Assembly (NCBI GenBank): GCA_023055425.1
Contig: JALGPY010000006.1
Span: 88,075,935 to 88,139,934 of the forward strand
Direction of reading: 5' to 3'
DNA: 64,000 nt
From: Linanthus parryae
Lineage: Eukaryota > Streptophyta > Magnoliopsida > Ericales > Polemoniaceae
This document shows, piece by piece, positions 1 to 14,500 of the stretch (positions within the stretch are counted from its first letter, which is position 1; each line of letters starts with the position of its first letter). A model generated the notes under the pieces. The model did not search any database and was not told the origin of the DNA. It saw only the letters and a list, made by a program, of their open reading frames with translations. Made by a program: the position numbers and the translations under genes.

Positions 1-1717
1 TAATAAATTTCTCACTGCATTAAAACATGTTGTTCAATATGAGTTCAAGTTACAAGTATAAAAATAAAGATTATAATTTAGACTTTATATTAATTAAATA
101 TTATATGTAAATAGGCGCTCTCAAATGCAATTCTTCTGAGGACACTCGCTCTCCTGCTTTGGTGACTCAAGCTCCGTTAAGCAATTCATCAACAATCTCA
201 CCAAAGTAATATTATAAATAAATTTTTAATATTAATTTCTAGGTATAACATAGAAGAAATTCATATTTCACCTAGAACATGAATTCTTAACGGAGAAATG
301 GACGAATTCACTAGGTGAAATATGAACTAAATCGCAGCTCATATAAGTAAAATCATGACACCTGAGAAAATCAATGCGTCACTTATCTGTAATTAATAAC
401 CATACAATATGTACTACCACGTACATGCTAAGTTCGGCATTTGGACACCACTAAAATAGCACAAGACAGTTCATTTCAGTGCACGATTACAAGTATTATA
501 CAAACAAATTATGCAAGCAGTTTAATAGGTGAGTTTGTATCTCTGCTTTATGGATGGAATGGAAAAAAGAAAAATTATATCATCTAGTTTCTTTGGTTGG
601 TTATTGCAAAGCATTAAAAGACGATGATATCCTAATAGAGTTGTTTTGTATCGATGTCACTCGACCAAATGTCCAATGGTACCCTATCATGGATTCATAG
701 TTCAAATTACCCAGAAGGAAGTGCTTGGGAGGGGACTGAACACCAAATATGTGCTTCTGTGCATTATATAATAGCACTTGACCTATTGCCAGTAGTGCCG
801 TGCCGACCAGAGTGAGACACAAGTATTTCAAACGGAAAGTAGAAACAAAAGAAAGACCATGGCATGCTATATTACCACAGTCCAACAAGCAGAAACACAC
901 AGAATATACCTGTTGAGACTCTTTGAGATTATTGGACAAACACGCAAGATTGAACCCTTACCTGTTGAGACACTGAGATTACTGGAAAAAACATCCTCTC
1001 AAAAAAAAATCCTCTCAAAAAAAGATTACTGGAAAAACAAGCAGGATTGAATCCTTCAATTTGGTTTCACCATCACCAGAAAACCCGTACAAAGCCTAAA
1101 AATACAAATAAGAAAAGATGAACCTGTTTAAACGTGGTAGGCTGTTTGCCTCAACACGTCACTTCATTGACTTGACAAGGTAAGTCCTCCAACTTGGTAA
1201 CCAACAATTTTCTGGAATCTGAAAGAAGGTAATTAATCAACTCCGCCGTACCCTGGTAGCCTCTAAATCTAATTATCAACACTGACCGCAAATGACCTAG
1301 GAAAACCAGAAATTCGACTCCAGTGTGACAAGACAACAGAGTCCCAGGATTTACCAGATTGATTCTCTAACCCTGAAAGCAAATGACAACAGAGTAAGAT
1401 GATTCTTGCAAAAATTTCATCGTAATACAAAGCATTTGTGAGCTAAAAAGTTACAGGAGTATTAACTATGCCGAAGAGAACATACGATTGAGATCTAGGT
1501 TGGTAACATAAGCACGGACATGCAGAAAGGCAAGAGATCATACCTCTCACAGAAAACACTTACTAGAACAGTATCTTGGCCTTGCAAAAAAATACACAAA
1601 TGTGAGCTTCTGCTGAAGTAAAGATTGGTGCATATTCCATTATTCCTGGAACATAATACAGCATCAAAGTTATAAATTCTCGTCATATAGAAGGTCCATC
1701 CAACTGTAAACACTAAC
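1..1717. other. Downstream of LDL3, no gene recognised
   Basis: This stretch is AT-rich and all open frames are short (112 aa at most, 601-939 minus) with no recognisable motif. I see no mobile-element ends, RNA gene or repeat array here. Confidence 0.5.
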
Positions 1718-1817
1718 CTTTTACTCCAATAGGGACTCCCGCTACGGGACCGGCCACAAAAAGAGTGAAAGCAGCGGCTTTCGGGGATACTGCCCTCTCT
1801 TCTTCCTCCCTTCGTAT
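1718..1817 (-). other. Isolated exon-like segment, unidentified
   Basis: On the minus strand a 100-bp open segment lies between a good acceptor (TTCTTTCAG) and a good donor (AAAAG/GTTAGT). One frame reads IRREEEERAVSPKAAAFTLF then VAGPVAGVPIGVKG. I do not recognise the protein and could not link it to a second exon, so it may be an exon of a gene located downstream of LDL3 or a chance match. Confidence 0.25.
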
Positions 1818-2510
1818 CTGAAAGAAAAATGAAAAAGATTTTCCAAATTTGAAAGCTTCAGTATGAGCCGCCCTGCGCATTGTGAATAGCAATGTAGCCT
1901 ACTTTGAATTCAGCTTATTAATGGGACGCAACAAATATTCAAATACGAGGAAAAAAAAAGAGCTCTTCTGAAGGCAATTTTGTTCCGTATTATCTTTTAA
2001 ACCATAAACAGAAATCTGAAGATTCTGAACTGTACAACTTGCCACTATGGACAGTCTAAGAAACACCCTATGTCTCATCTGTAAAGATCCCCAAACAAAA
2101 GAAAAAGGGTCTGCGGTATCCCCTACAATTACAGTTTGATATTGGATCAAACCAAGCCATTAAGCAGATTTTCTGCAACGGGACTGACTCTATAAAATAG
2201 AAGCTGAATTCGAAAATCCTACATTCAGGCACATCAGGAACATGGCACCTTTAGACCTATATATGTCGTGCAATGCCCCCTCAAAATCTTCCGTGGAGAC
2301 TCAAGAAGAAGCTTGAAGCTGGGTAAGTCATGTCAACCATAATATACATGAAGTCGGGAGATACAATCCCTTTTCAAATTGCAGCACCCTCCCAATGACT
2401 GGTCAAGAGCAAATTAATTAACAAAGTCAATGAAATCCCATCTCTCCATAAACCTCATGGTAGTTCTCCTTCACCCGTCTTTCATAATTCTTGCCACAAG
2501 GACATCTCCA

Positions 2511-5500
2511 TCAAGGTTTGTCAGCTGGTTTCGCCACCATATGTCTCTCGATCAATTTATCCACGAAGGCCCGGATCTAAAATTCAAGAAAACTAGCATA
2601 GTTATACAAACAGATAGATAAACCACCAGGAAAGCATCTTTACAGAACTGGAAAAGATGAAATACTTGATAGTAGAAGATGCTATTAGCCTTTTTAAGTT
2701 ATGGTAGACATTCAAACCTTATTTTTACGCTTGAAATCAAGAAACTCGTAAACTGCCATGGCCTTCTCTGCATCTGTCGTCTGCTCCATGACCTGAAGAT
2801 CAGGAAGAAATTAAACCAAATAAATAACATAGATCACAAGTGCAAGCAATTGAGAAAAAATTCAAGTTGTAGTCAGAAGGTTGTTACACTTCGAGATGGT
2901 TTCCAGAGAGGATTCACTTCGGACAACTAAGAGCATCTCCAATGCTATTAGGTAAAAAATAGGCATATTATACCTAAGAATACGATTTTGCAGTTATAAT
3001 TTTGTCCTGGGCTCCAATGCTATTAGCTATAAATTAGGCATTTTAAATTCAATGCTAATAGTCAGAGATTATTTTCACGGTACTAGACGAAATTTAAAGA
3101 AATATTTCGGACAAGTGGTAGAGAAATTAAAGGAGACATGGTTTAAATAATTAGTCACACCCCAAAAAGTGGACAAATGTCTCAAAAACCTAAAAAGTAG
3201 GGAAAAAATAAAGATGGCGAAGGACTAAACATCGCCAAGTTTGGCGATAATGATGCCTATTTTCTGTTTTGCATAATAAGATGCCTAATCCATTGGACTT
3301 CTAATTTTGCTCAACTTCTTTAAATTTTGCCTAAGAATATTAGTTTACCTAACCCATTGGAGATGCTCTAAGACTGCATTTGGAAACCCGGATTTGCATT
3401 TGGATTTGGAATTGAAATCCAAATATTTCAAATACTGAAATTTGAGATTCCAATGATTTTCAGATATTTTGTTTGGACGAAAACTCTGATTCGAAATTTG
3501 AAATCTTGGACTCTCAACATTTTGTTATATACAAGCAGCAATTTTAGGTTTGCATTTGAAATTAACCCACCATATATTGCATTTCAGAGAGATTAGCAAC
3601 AAAAGAAAGGAGAAGGAGAGAGAGAGAGAATCCTTACTCAAAAATATTCTAACTAAGAGCAAAGATGACCGGAACAGAGAAGAAACAAGTAAATGATTCT
3701 CCAAAGGAAAATACAAGCACATGAACGAAAAGGAGGGCGTAGAGAGGGAGTGGCAAAAGCCCAATGATGAATGTTCGGTTCCATCATTGGTAGTGGGCCG
3801 GGACTAATGCCCCCCCCCCCCCCCCCACGAGGGGTAATGCTGCCCTACCACTATGGTAGGTTCAATTATCAAAAAAGAAGAATGTTCGATTTCACGGGAA
3901 AAAGACGAATTAGCAAAGCGTAGGATTTGTTTTCATCGTTGGATTTGTTTAAGCTAATAGTCTGTCTTAGGTTTTCAACTTTTAAAGCCGAAAGATGATA
4001 TCGTGGTTTTCCCACTTAAACGAACACTCCGCGTGTGGAACTAGAAATTCCGTGGGTGGGGTTGTAATTTGAAATCCTTTACATTTTAGGGCCACTTCCA
4101 AATCAAATTCGAACCCCTTGAATATATCCAAACATTTGAACCCCTTGAATATATCCAAACACTGGATTTGGCCACAAATCCCCTCATCCAAATCCACCCC
4201 CAAATCCATGGCCATCCAAACAGACCGTAATGGAAAATATATGGATTGACAACATAGAGACGTAGCAGATATTAGAAAGAACTTTCATACATAAACAAAA
4301 TATGGTAGTTGATGGCAAGTATGATTACCTTAGTAGCAGTTTTCTTCATAATTGACTTGTATCCGTCCTTGTCAATTTTTTTTGCTTTATAGAGGGGCAT
4401 AAGCAATGATCCAACATACTCAACAACTGCCTGCTTAATGCGATCAGCACCTCTGGGTTGACTACTAACCAACTCATTGTTTACTGTAACATGAGAAATA
4501 GAGCTTTCATTCGCAAATTCATGTCTCCATGTGGGTGGTTTTGGGTTCATATTTGATTCTTCCTCATCTGTTAGCCGTTTATTGTGGTGGAGGTAATCAG
4601 ACTCGACAGCAGCTGCTGCCTGAGATTGCCATCTGTTAATAGCATCATAATCCTTAACCCCAACACTACTAGAGCCATCAACCCATGCTCTGGCAAAAAT
4701 GCTACTGTCGACAGCTGCACTTTCAGCTGACTGCTCCCTGAGACATGCAATTTCATTGGATTGGCTCCGCTGTGAGAGGTTATCAACTGACATCTTGGAA
4801 TTGTCATGGTTGACACACGCAGCTGAAAAATCAACAGACCAATCCCTAACTCTGCAGTTCCTAGAGTCTATTTCCGATGTACAATCCTGTCTTCCTAATG
4901 CCCCACCAGACAGCTTCCTTTTGTCAGACTCGTCCATTTGTGCATATTGCTCGCGTCTAGCAAACTTATGAAATGACAAAATCTTAGGAAGAGGCAAGGC
5001 TGCATTACCAGAGGAAGCAAGTGCCTGCAATAAATTCATTTAACCATTCAAATCAATGCATCAAAAAATATACAATGACGAGTCATAGGAAGAAACATTT
5101 GAACGAGAAGCAGTCTTGATACAGCGAAGAAAGAGGACCAAGATAGGAAGATCATCGAAGTTCACAAATGCACCATGATCAGATCTATGTCTTGTAGCTT
5201 GTGCCATGAAAAAAAATTGTTGAGAAATTTAGATAAGCTGGTAATCAAACTATCATGTGAAGAGAATGTATGGGGCTTAATTAATATCAACTGACTTTGG
5301 AGCTTTATATTAAATATAAACTAAACAACCCAAAAAAACTAGTCTTTGAAATTGGAAAACCGTGAACTCCTAGAGAGAGAACGAGGAACTATGATGTATT
5401 TGGCTGTAAATGTAGAACACAGAGACACTGGGTTGCTTTAAAAAGATAGACCATATAGATGAAAAATGGCAATCCAAAACCAATTGGGGTTTCACTACAA

Positions 5501-8500
5501 CTGTAGTATCCAGTTTCAAGAGAAACGAACCTCAGCAGCTACACGAGCTGCAGCTTCGGCTGCTTCTGCAGCAGCAAGAGCAGCTTGTTCTTCTTCTGAC
5601 ATGACCACTCCATGGTCCTCCTCCCCCCTTGTGTCCTCCTTGACAACTGAATCCTGAAGCTGAGACAACTTAGTTTCCGACTTTGAGTCTGTCCTGGTCT
5701 CTGACTTAACAGGCTTGATGCTGAGCCTCTTCAAGTTTGAACTTAGAGGAAAATCACTACCAGAATATGCATCTGGTCGACCATGCACCCTCAAGGGAGG
5801 CTTCCCTGACACTGCTTTGCTTTTCGTGGAACCCACAGTAGCAGATTGCTTCAATATTTTTAAACCACCTCCTGCTTTTTCTTTGCGGAAAACTTCAACC
5901 CACACATTTACAAGCTGACTAGCTATCGCGCGAATGTCGCGGCTGGTGTGTACACAAACTTTTTCTTTCACTGTCTTCCCTATACCTGAAACAACAGGAG
6001 ATGAGCACAGATAAGATCTCAACAAAAAGCACATGCATCCACAGTCCACAGTCCACTACACGTCATGTCAGAAAGGCGATTCATAGCTCACGGTACGCAA
6101 AAGAGTTCAATAGTTCCGGGGTTAATTTCAAATGACCAACCTGTTGGGACTTGTCCATTTTGCCGACCCATGATTCAAATTTTATCATAGTAACCTGAGG
6201 TTCTGCCGTGATACTTCTTTAACCCACCTCACCAGTTTGTTGTTAGTATATCATGCACAACCACGTGGTCAGTTACATTTATACATATACCACATGTTTT
6301 AGAATTAATTATAAAGTTAACCAAACTTATATGTCCGCCTCAATGACACAATTACAAAGAATCTTGACGTTGTGGGTTGTGCATGAGATTGTCTGGTCAT
6401 GTGTATAGTAAGCCATCGGATGCACCTGTTGGAAAAGTGATACGGTCTATATCGGAGTAAAAGGGCAAGGTTAAAGTTAAACCAAATTTGGGTTTAGGGA
6501 TGATTTCTAAAACAGTAAATAGGCTCAAATGTCATTAATTGTTATTTTAGGGTGAGACACATTATTAACAGTTTAACACATGCCTCACTAACACGGTCAC
6601 CTACCGGGGTGCAACCGCAGAACCTCGGGTTATTGAAGTGATAAAATTCGAACCATAAATTGGTAAAACAGATAATCCCCAAACAAAAGGAGGCCGGTAA
6701 TTTGAAATTTAAGTATGATGAGATGATACACCGGGGGGTGGGGACACATCTTTTCTTCCTGATAGGTTACCACATCATTATTCTTGTAGAATAGAAAACT
6801 TCAAAAGATGCTTTAATTTTTATTTCACATATATAATCATCAAGACTTCATGGCTGAAGGAACACAGCTACAAAACCACATCGCATAGCTGTTGCCCCAG
6901 CCACCACTGCAAGAAAATCAACAGAATGGGACAGGCGAGTCAATACCTGACATGCGGACAGCAAGTAGATCAGTGGAAACAAGCACAAGAATACGAACAC
7001 AGTGACGCAAAAGCTGGGTCCCATTCTTCCCCATTGAATCCTGTTATGAATATCCACAGTGGGATCAGATATCCAACAAAACTTCCTAGAACTAGATCTT
7101 TCTTATCAATAGGTAACAAGCAAACAAATAAATTACAGATGCACATACCAAAATCCATGAGTTCAGGATGGTAAGTCCATCCCTAGTCCCAGCAAAGGAC
7201 TTCAGAGCTTCAACAGGAATACTCAACAATTCCTTAGCCAGATGCAATCGTCCAGCAGTAGTTTTTGCACTAGAGAACATATCCCTTAGCAAGGACTCCT
7301 TAGTAAACATCCGGTCACCATCCAATGAGTTTTTGTACAAGACATTAGAGAGCTGAACAGCTTCTAGTCTTTTCACAATATCCCTAACTTCACTCCTTTC
7401 GCTGTCTGAGTGTCTTCGTAAAGTCTGCATTCCTTCTACTTCTGCAGTACAATCGGTGCCATTTTTCAATATATCAATTATGCGCACAGCCTCGCGGAGT
7501 CCACTCATCATTGCACCGCCCACAGTGTCTGGATGCTCCTTGCAGGTAGCTTCTCCAGCAAAAAATAAGCAATTCCCAACTGGTCTACCCAATATATCGT
7601 AGTCTTCCCCAGATGCCCCAACAGCAACATACGAGTAAGCACCATAGCTGAAAGGGTCTTTTCCCCAGTCTGTCACTACCGATGCAACAGGAGTGGGAAC
7701 TGCAGCCTCTCCAAAGAGCTTACGCAAAGCCTTTATGGCATGGTACACGTGATCAGTTGGATCGATATACTGGCCGTCTATAGCTGCCTTACCGACAACT
7801 AATGCAATAAGTACAGGAGCCCCTACAGTCTTCTTCACATTCCAAAACATGAAGCACTGGCCCCTCTTGTCTGTCTGTTCAGCAGTTGCCCCAAAGTAAT
7901 CAATGGAATCATCCCAAAACACTTCTGGAAACTCCAAAACCACCTTATTAAGTACACCAAAACCTAGGCGCTGGATGGACAATGTTTTCCACTGGGGTAA
8001 TGGTGGAGAAAATGCAATGGTTTCTGCTTTTAGACATCCAAGTGGCACCGTAATCAGAACAGCATCTCCTGAAAACGTTCTACCATTTGATGTGGAAACT
8101 TTCACTTCATTACCATGCCCTTCTCGGCATTCCTTTGTACTGTATGAAATATCTGTCACCACGTGGTTCAACTGGATGCAAAGTCCCTCTCCCAAAGATT
8201 CAACAACGGTGCTGTAACCCCCTTTTATCATGCAATGTGCGCCTCCAAAGCCTCCATATACATCATCCTGATTCCAGTACGGTAGAGAGACTTCTCTAAG
8301 CGAAGCAGCACAACCATACTCCAAATGAGCAAAATGCCAATCCATAACTCTCCTTTCAAGAGGACTCAAAACCTCCGTTTTAGAGCTATTATATTCAGAA
8401 ATGTTCCCATCAGCAAGAGCGTTTTCAGAATCCAATAATATATCTGTGGTATCATGCACTCCACTCTTCTTCTGATTCTTATCCAATGAAGGTAAGCGGC

Positions 8501-11500
8501 GACTTCTAAGAACATATTCCAACCCATCTTCAAGAGACATTTTCATTGCTTGTTCACCCTTCTCAGCAACAACAAGTAACATATCATCAAGAAGACTATT
8601 GTATTCGGCTTCCAAAGCTTCATCCAACTCTGCAGGGACTTTCTGACCAGTGACAGTATCATATAGGGGACAGTCACTGTTCAATACTGTCAACTCAAGG
8701 CCTAATTGATTGCAAACCAATGACGAAGGATCTGCTCTCCTTCCTGTATCAACATCTGCCTCAACCCCAGTAATAATGCTAGCCCCAAGGTCCACAGGAA
8801 CTGAAAGAGATGAGCGATCTGTATAAACACGGCCTCCAACTCTACCCCTTGCCTCAAGTATAGTAACAGAAAAACCCTGACGCTGCAGGTGCCGTGCTGC
8901 AGTTAGGCCAGCAGGACCAGCACCAATGACGATGATTCTCTTTCTGCCATCTGAATTATGCTGCAGATCATGATTATGCTCCATACCACCAATTGAGGCA
9001 GATTGTCCTTCATTCAAGGTGTTTGTTAAGCTTGAGGCTAAAACTCGGACAGCTTCACCATTTAGCACTTCACATGGCAGATCAGTACTCAAATTATCTG
9101 AACTCAATCTTCCGCCAAGGGGTTTGGGGTCGAAGGAATCATTTTTATGCATTTCTTTTGCAATACATTCACCAGGTTCAGTTGCATTGGCTAATTCTAT
9201 ATCTGTTGCGCGTGGAGAAGAGACACTATCATGTTTTGCAACTCCTATCACCAGATTTTGATCATCTAATAAGTCACCCTTTTCCACTATAAGGGATTCT
9301 TCAGAACTCCTAGCCTTCCCAAGGATAAATGATACCCCGTCATCTGTATCTGCATCAGCAACCCCAACTCTTTCCCTATTGTTCCTCTCGTTTACAGGTT
9401 TGACATTTTGCATGGCACTGAGTTTCGGTCTGCCCTTGTCAGAAGCAACCCCAACATTTATATAACCCTGTCGAAAGTTTTGTCCTTTTTTAGGAGAAGA
9501 AAATAATAATAAAACTAATAACCTTTTGGAATTTTCATAGCAGCACAAACCAAATTTGAAAGATCCCATATCCACAGAGAAAGAAAACAGCGCATTAAAC
9601 GGCCATGGAAAAGAAAACTTACACTTTGGTCAAGAAACGCATATATCTCTCGAACCAGTGGAGCATGGGATGGTTCTTCTACTATAGGGACATCACTGAC
9701 TCCACATTCTGTAAGAGGCAAGACACGACTAACATCTTTACTCCAAAGACCCAAGATCTGGTTCCTGCACAAATAAGACGGTTAAGCCGGCACAACACGC
9801 ACAGGACATCTTTTTCAGACAAACTGAAACGAAGTCTACGGATGATAACTCGCTGCAGTTTTTTTAGAGTTCCACTCTAGCCCAAACAATGAGTTTCACA
9901 AAAGCGACAGTGTCAACACAATTAATTATCTAGATCAAGTCCATACTAAGAGGACATAAATGAAGACTTGTAGGCTATTGGCTTGTAGAGCATCAATAGT
10001 TAAGACACAAGACTGAGCCATTAGACATCAACTGAGAGGTGGACAACAGACCAACTCATAATGAAGAAATGAGTTTCCACGATATCCGAGCATCAAATTG
10101 TGGCCCTACGTCAAAAACATTCTACCTCTAAGACTACTGTAAGCGAGCAATTATCTTACATGGAAGCTAGCCAACCCCATAAGAAAGAAACTTGAGTCCT
10201 GGAATATAGCAAGACAGAAAAACTTAACATTTATAGGAATAAAATTATGTTGCCAACTTGCTGTAATCAGCTTGCCACCCATTAATGTCAAACTAGTGTA
10301 TCATACATAAACCTGGAAAGAATAGTTGAAAAAAGCATAAGCCTGCAACACCAACTCACTCAATAGGTATTCAGTGGTTCGGTAATGCCCTTAAATAAAA
10401 ATTTAGAGTGATAACGGATAAGTTCATATTTTTAACCACTAGTGAGAGGGAGAAAAAGGCCGAAAACGAAACAACCCCAAAAGCCGTTGCAGTCAGTACA
10501 ACACAAAACTGAAGAATATCAGTCCGGTCAAGGAGACATTAAAGATAAGGGCATCAGGAGCAACAGAAATCTGTAGTTCCTCCGAATACGAGACTTCTCT
10601 CTACCTTCTCTGGTTTTTAGACTTCTGGCCTTTGATCTGATGCAATATGCATAATCAATACCAAGCTCGGACATAGGAAATCAATGGTTTTTCATAATTC
10701 TTACTTTCCGCTTACGAGCTTCTCTATTTCAGTTCTAGGAAAAACGGAAATAGCAGATCAATCTACGGAACTGAAACACCCTCGAAACCCAAAAAAGTTG
10801 TCCATGAACTAATTTCAAATTCAGAGTATCATCTGTAGAAATTGGAACTATAAAATACATCACTGCTTTGGAGGGAAAAATGAGAGAAATGAGGAACTTT
10901 GTGGTGTGCTTCGCGCGCCCTTATCGTATACAGAGCTTGTGACTGTTATCATCCCACATGGCTTACCCATGGGTGCTACCAAGGGTACGAAACGTGAGAA
11001 CACCACTCTTACATGAAATCTTGAGACAACCTTATTACAGTCAGAGTATCCAGGCAAAATTCATGAGGGTTTGCTTTATGATTTATCAAATATAATCCAT
11101 AAAAAGAGAACACACTGAGATACATAACTATAAATTAATTAAGATCCACGCCATAACAAAATCTAATGGATAGCAATTGCAAGTAATCAGAGGCTGTGAA
11201 TAACCAAAAGCTGGAAAAAGAAATTCGGGGTTTATTAACTCCATCAGAACAGGCCAACACAGAATGACAAAGTTACTAAGCCTGTTTGGTTCCAGCTTAA
11301 AATCTCAATAATCTGATGAAAATAATCTGGGGTGAATAAGCTGGATGAAATTATAATCTGAAAACTGTTTGGCATGCGCTGAAAATCTGTGATTAAAATT
11401 TAATTACGTTTGGCAACACCTGTAGCTTTTACTATCAAATTTATGATAAATGTCTTTATTTGACCTTATGATACGTCTAAGATGTTACCTGTTTGCACAA

Positions 11501-14500
11501 ATTAACAATTCATGCATTAACGAGATGATAGAGTATGATATTTCTGACGTTAAACCTAAAAATTCTCCAAAATCGGAGATTACATAATCTGCAGATTATT
11601 GGCCAACTTAAATTAAAATCTGACTTAAAACATCTACGAAACAAACGAGATTAAAAATTTTGGCAGATTTTAATCTCAAATGAGATTTTAATCTCTAACC
11701 AAACATGCACTAATACTGGAAGCAAAGATAGAAACTTGGGTTTGTGACTCCATCAGAACAGGTCATTATCATCTCAAACACGGCTACCAATAGCATGGAG
11801 AAAATATCATATTGCTCGGTATGTGATAATGCGCAACATCTGCTGGTCTTTCTATAAGCATTAATTTGTACACAAGACAAAGTAGTGAGAAAATAAATTA
11901 CGACACCATGTTGGCCTTCTAGATAAGTTCATAAACTTTTGATAACACATGCTGGACCATTATGAACAAATATTTACAACTGACATAACTGCTGGAGACA
12001 ATAACATATCTTGGCCGCGACGGCAGAAACATAAAGTTTCCATTTTAAAACGTGAAACAATTGAGTAGAGGTATATTTCTAATCAAAAAACCAGATCACT
12101 TATTTTACATTTCCGGTGAAGTAAGACACGAGTCATTCAAAAATCTTAAATATCACAAGTTACCTTTTATGTACTGCTCAGTGCTCACCTTCTCGACCAA
12201 GGAGAACGGTAGATATTAACTAGCACTGTCACACTTCTTGCAGTAACCCAAAAAGAATATAAAAAAAGTTGCAATTCAATACTTCCTAAATCAGATATCA
12301 TCCTAGACAAAGAGCGCATATACGGTAAATAGTCCTAATTCTGGTCAAAACAGGGTCTCCCATCTTAATGGGCAATTTGGAACTTACTCAACACAACAGC
12401 TTAGTTTCCTGTGTGATTATGACCATTCTAAAATATAAAGTTATAAACAGAATTTTTCAACAAAAGAACAAGCTGGTCTATTAATACTAACCTCCAGTGC
12501 AGATATTCCTGAGCCCCACCTTTACGCTTCAGTACCTCCTTGAACTTAATCTTTTCAACTGGCCCGACTGCGCGAGCTTTTAACCCAGCTGATACTGCCG
12601 CTGCCCCCGAACTGTCAACTTCTGCAAATGTGTTGCTAGAGGAATTGAGCTCTTCTCTATGTCTGGAGATCTGGTCACCGTCTACAACCAAATGACTTCC
12701 AAGAAAAGCTTGCTTAGGTATCAGTAGGTCCCAAGCAGCATCTCCCTCGTACGCCATATCTTCATGCCTGCGCTTCTTAGCTTTCCGCACAGCACGCTGG
12801 ACCACTGATTGCTTCTTATCCTTAATGTTCCCTTCAACTTCAGTATAACTTTCATCTCGATCTGGTGTGATAGACCTAGAAGATACTCCATTCACCTCTG
12901 CATTGCCTGAAAGACAGTCATGACTCAGAACAGGCGTATCTTGAGGCACATCATTGGGAGCCTGGTGGACATTAGAGCAGCACATCTGAGCTGAGGTGGC
13001 AGACTCATTTAGACCATGTTCTGGCATGAAATGGTTGGAGCTCTGATCATTTTCCAGCGATTCCTCCAGGTGCTTCAATTGGATAGTAGTTTCGGATTTC
13101 TCAAAACCCCGACATGTTCGTAAGAATGCTCTACTGTCAGGTAATGCTGATTCTTCCCTCCGTACAGGGCCTGAAGCACAGTCCGGTTCCTCAATGCAAT
13201 TTTCAGGAACATGATCTAACCCATCAATGTCGCTATAGTTCCCTTCTTTATTAGACATACTTAAACCGGAAGAAGACTGATGCTGAGACCCACAGATTCC
13301 TGTCGTAGCTAGCTGCATATCAGCCTCATTTTTTGGCGAAGCAACATCAAACTTCTCATTAAATGGTACGTCTGACTCACCTGCATCAAGTTCTTGAACA
13401 TCCTTCACTTTTACTGGGATAGTTACCGTACAGGGCATTTCATCGCGTGCCAAATCAGATGAAGTGAATCCACCCATAGCAATTTTACTGTGTGATCTTG
13501 GAGAGCAACTTAGATGAGCAATATCACCTTCCACAGTAAAAACAGGTTCCTCTGAATCTCTATCATAGATATGGTCTGAGACACAGTTCTGGGTGGGTCC
13601 TACCTCACCAGTCAGACAGAGGAATTCACCTTCCTTATGTCGATATATTTTACCAGAACATGCACTTAAGCAAGATTGAGTTTTCGTAAGGCATGGGACT
13701 GAAACTGACTCCTTAACAAAAGCTTCGGCATAATCCCCTTGGACATTGTCATCAGATTTTGTATTCATTGCATCAATGGGTATTTGATTCTCTAGCATGT
13801 TCTCGGCAGATTTCTCATAAATCAGAATCTTGTTTTGGTTACCGATTATATCATGTTGAGCACTAATAGAACCTGGTAATAAGCTTTCATCACTATGTGA
13901 GTCATTCTGAGCCAAAACGGAACTAGTTGAAACTTCCATTTTCACAACCACGGGTGCAACGTCCTTTGAGACATCCTCCGAGCTCAAATCAACATTAGGA
14001 TCTTGAAGCCCCTTTCTCAGTTCCGATTTCAAAAAGCTATGAGGTTTCTTAATAGACTTTGGTTGTGCCTTTTGAAGAAAAGTGGACAATGGATCTTTCG
14101 AATCATCATGGTTATGTACTGATTTGTCAGCAGATCCCTTGCCATCGCATGAATCATCAAATCCTGTGTGTCCTCCCATATTACTATTCTTCCGTGAAGC
14201 CCTCTTGGGTCGTCTAGTTTTCTCTGTTCCCCTTTTTACAGTCCCTTTACTGATCTTACTAGTTGGCTCATTATCCCTAGTCGCTGGAACTTCTTCTCCA
14301 ATGCCTGCTTCTGTAACCAAAACCCCATCCTCCACAGGCTCAACAGACAATTTACCAGACTTGACCGCCATTCCAGCTCCACTATCTTTCTTAGGACCCT
14401 TAATCTTCTTCCTAAAACTAGCCAAAGTATCATTCATACCCCCCATATCCCTTCTCACTGGTCTCGATTTATCCGCCTCAACATCAAAATCATTGCCTTT

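Noticed and set aside
7903..9292. Several 70-104-codon plus-strand frames
   Set aside because: They are antisense shadows of the LDL3 amine-oxidase exon.
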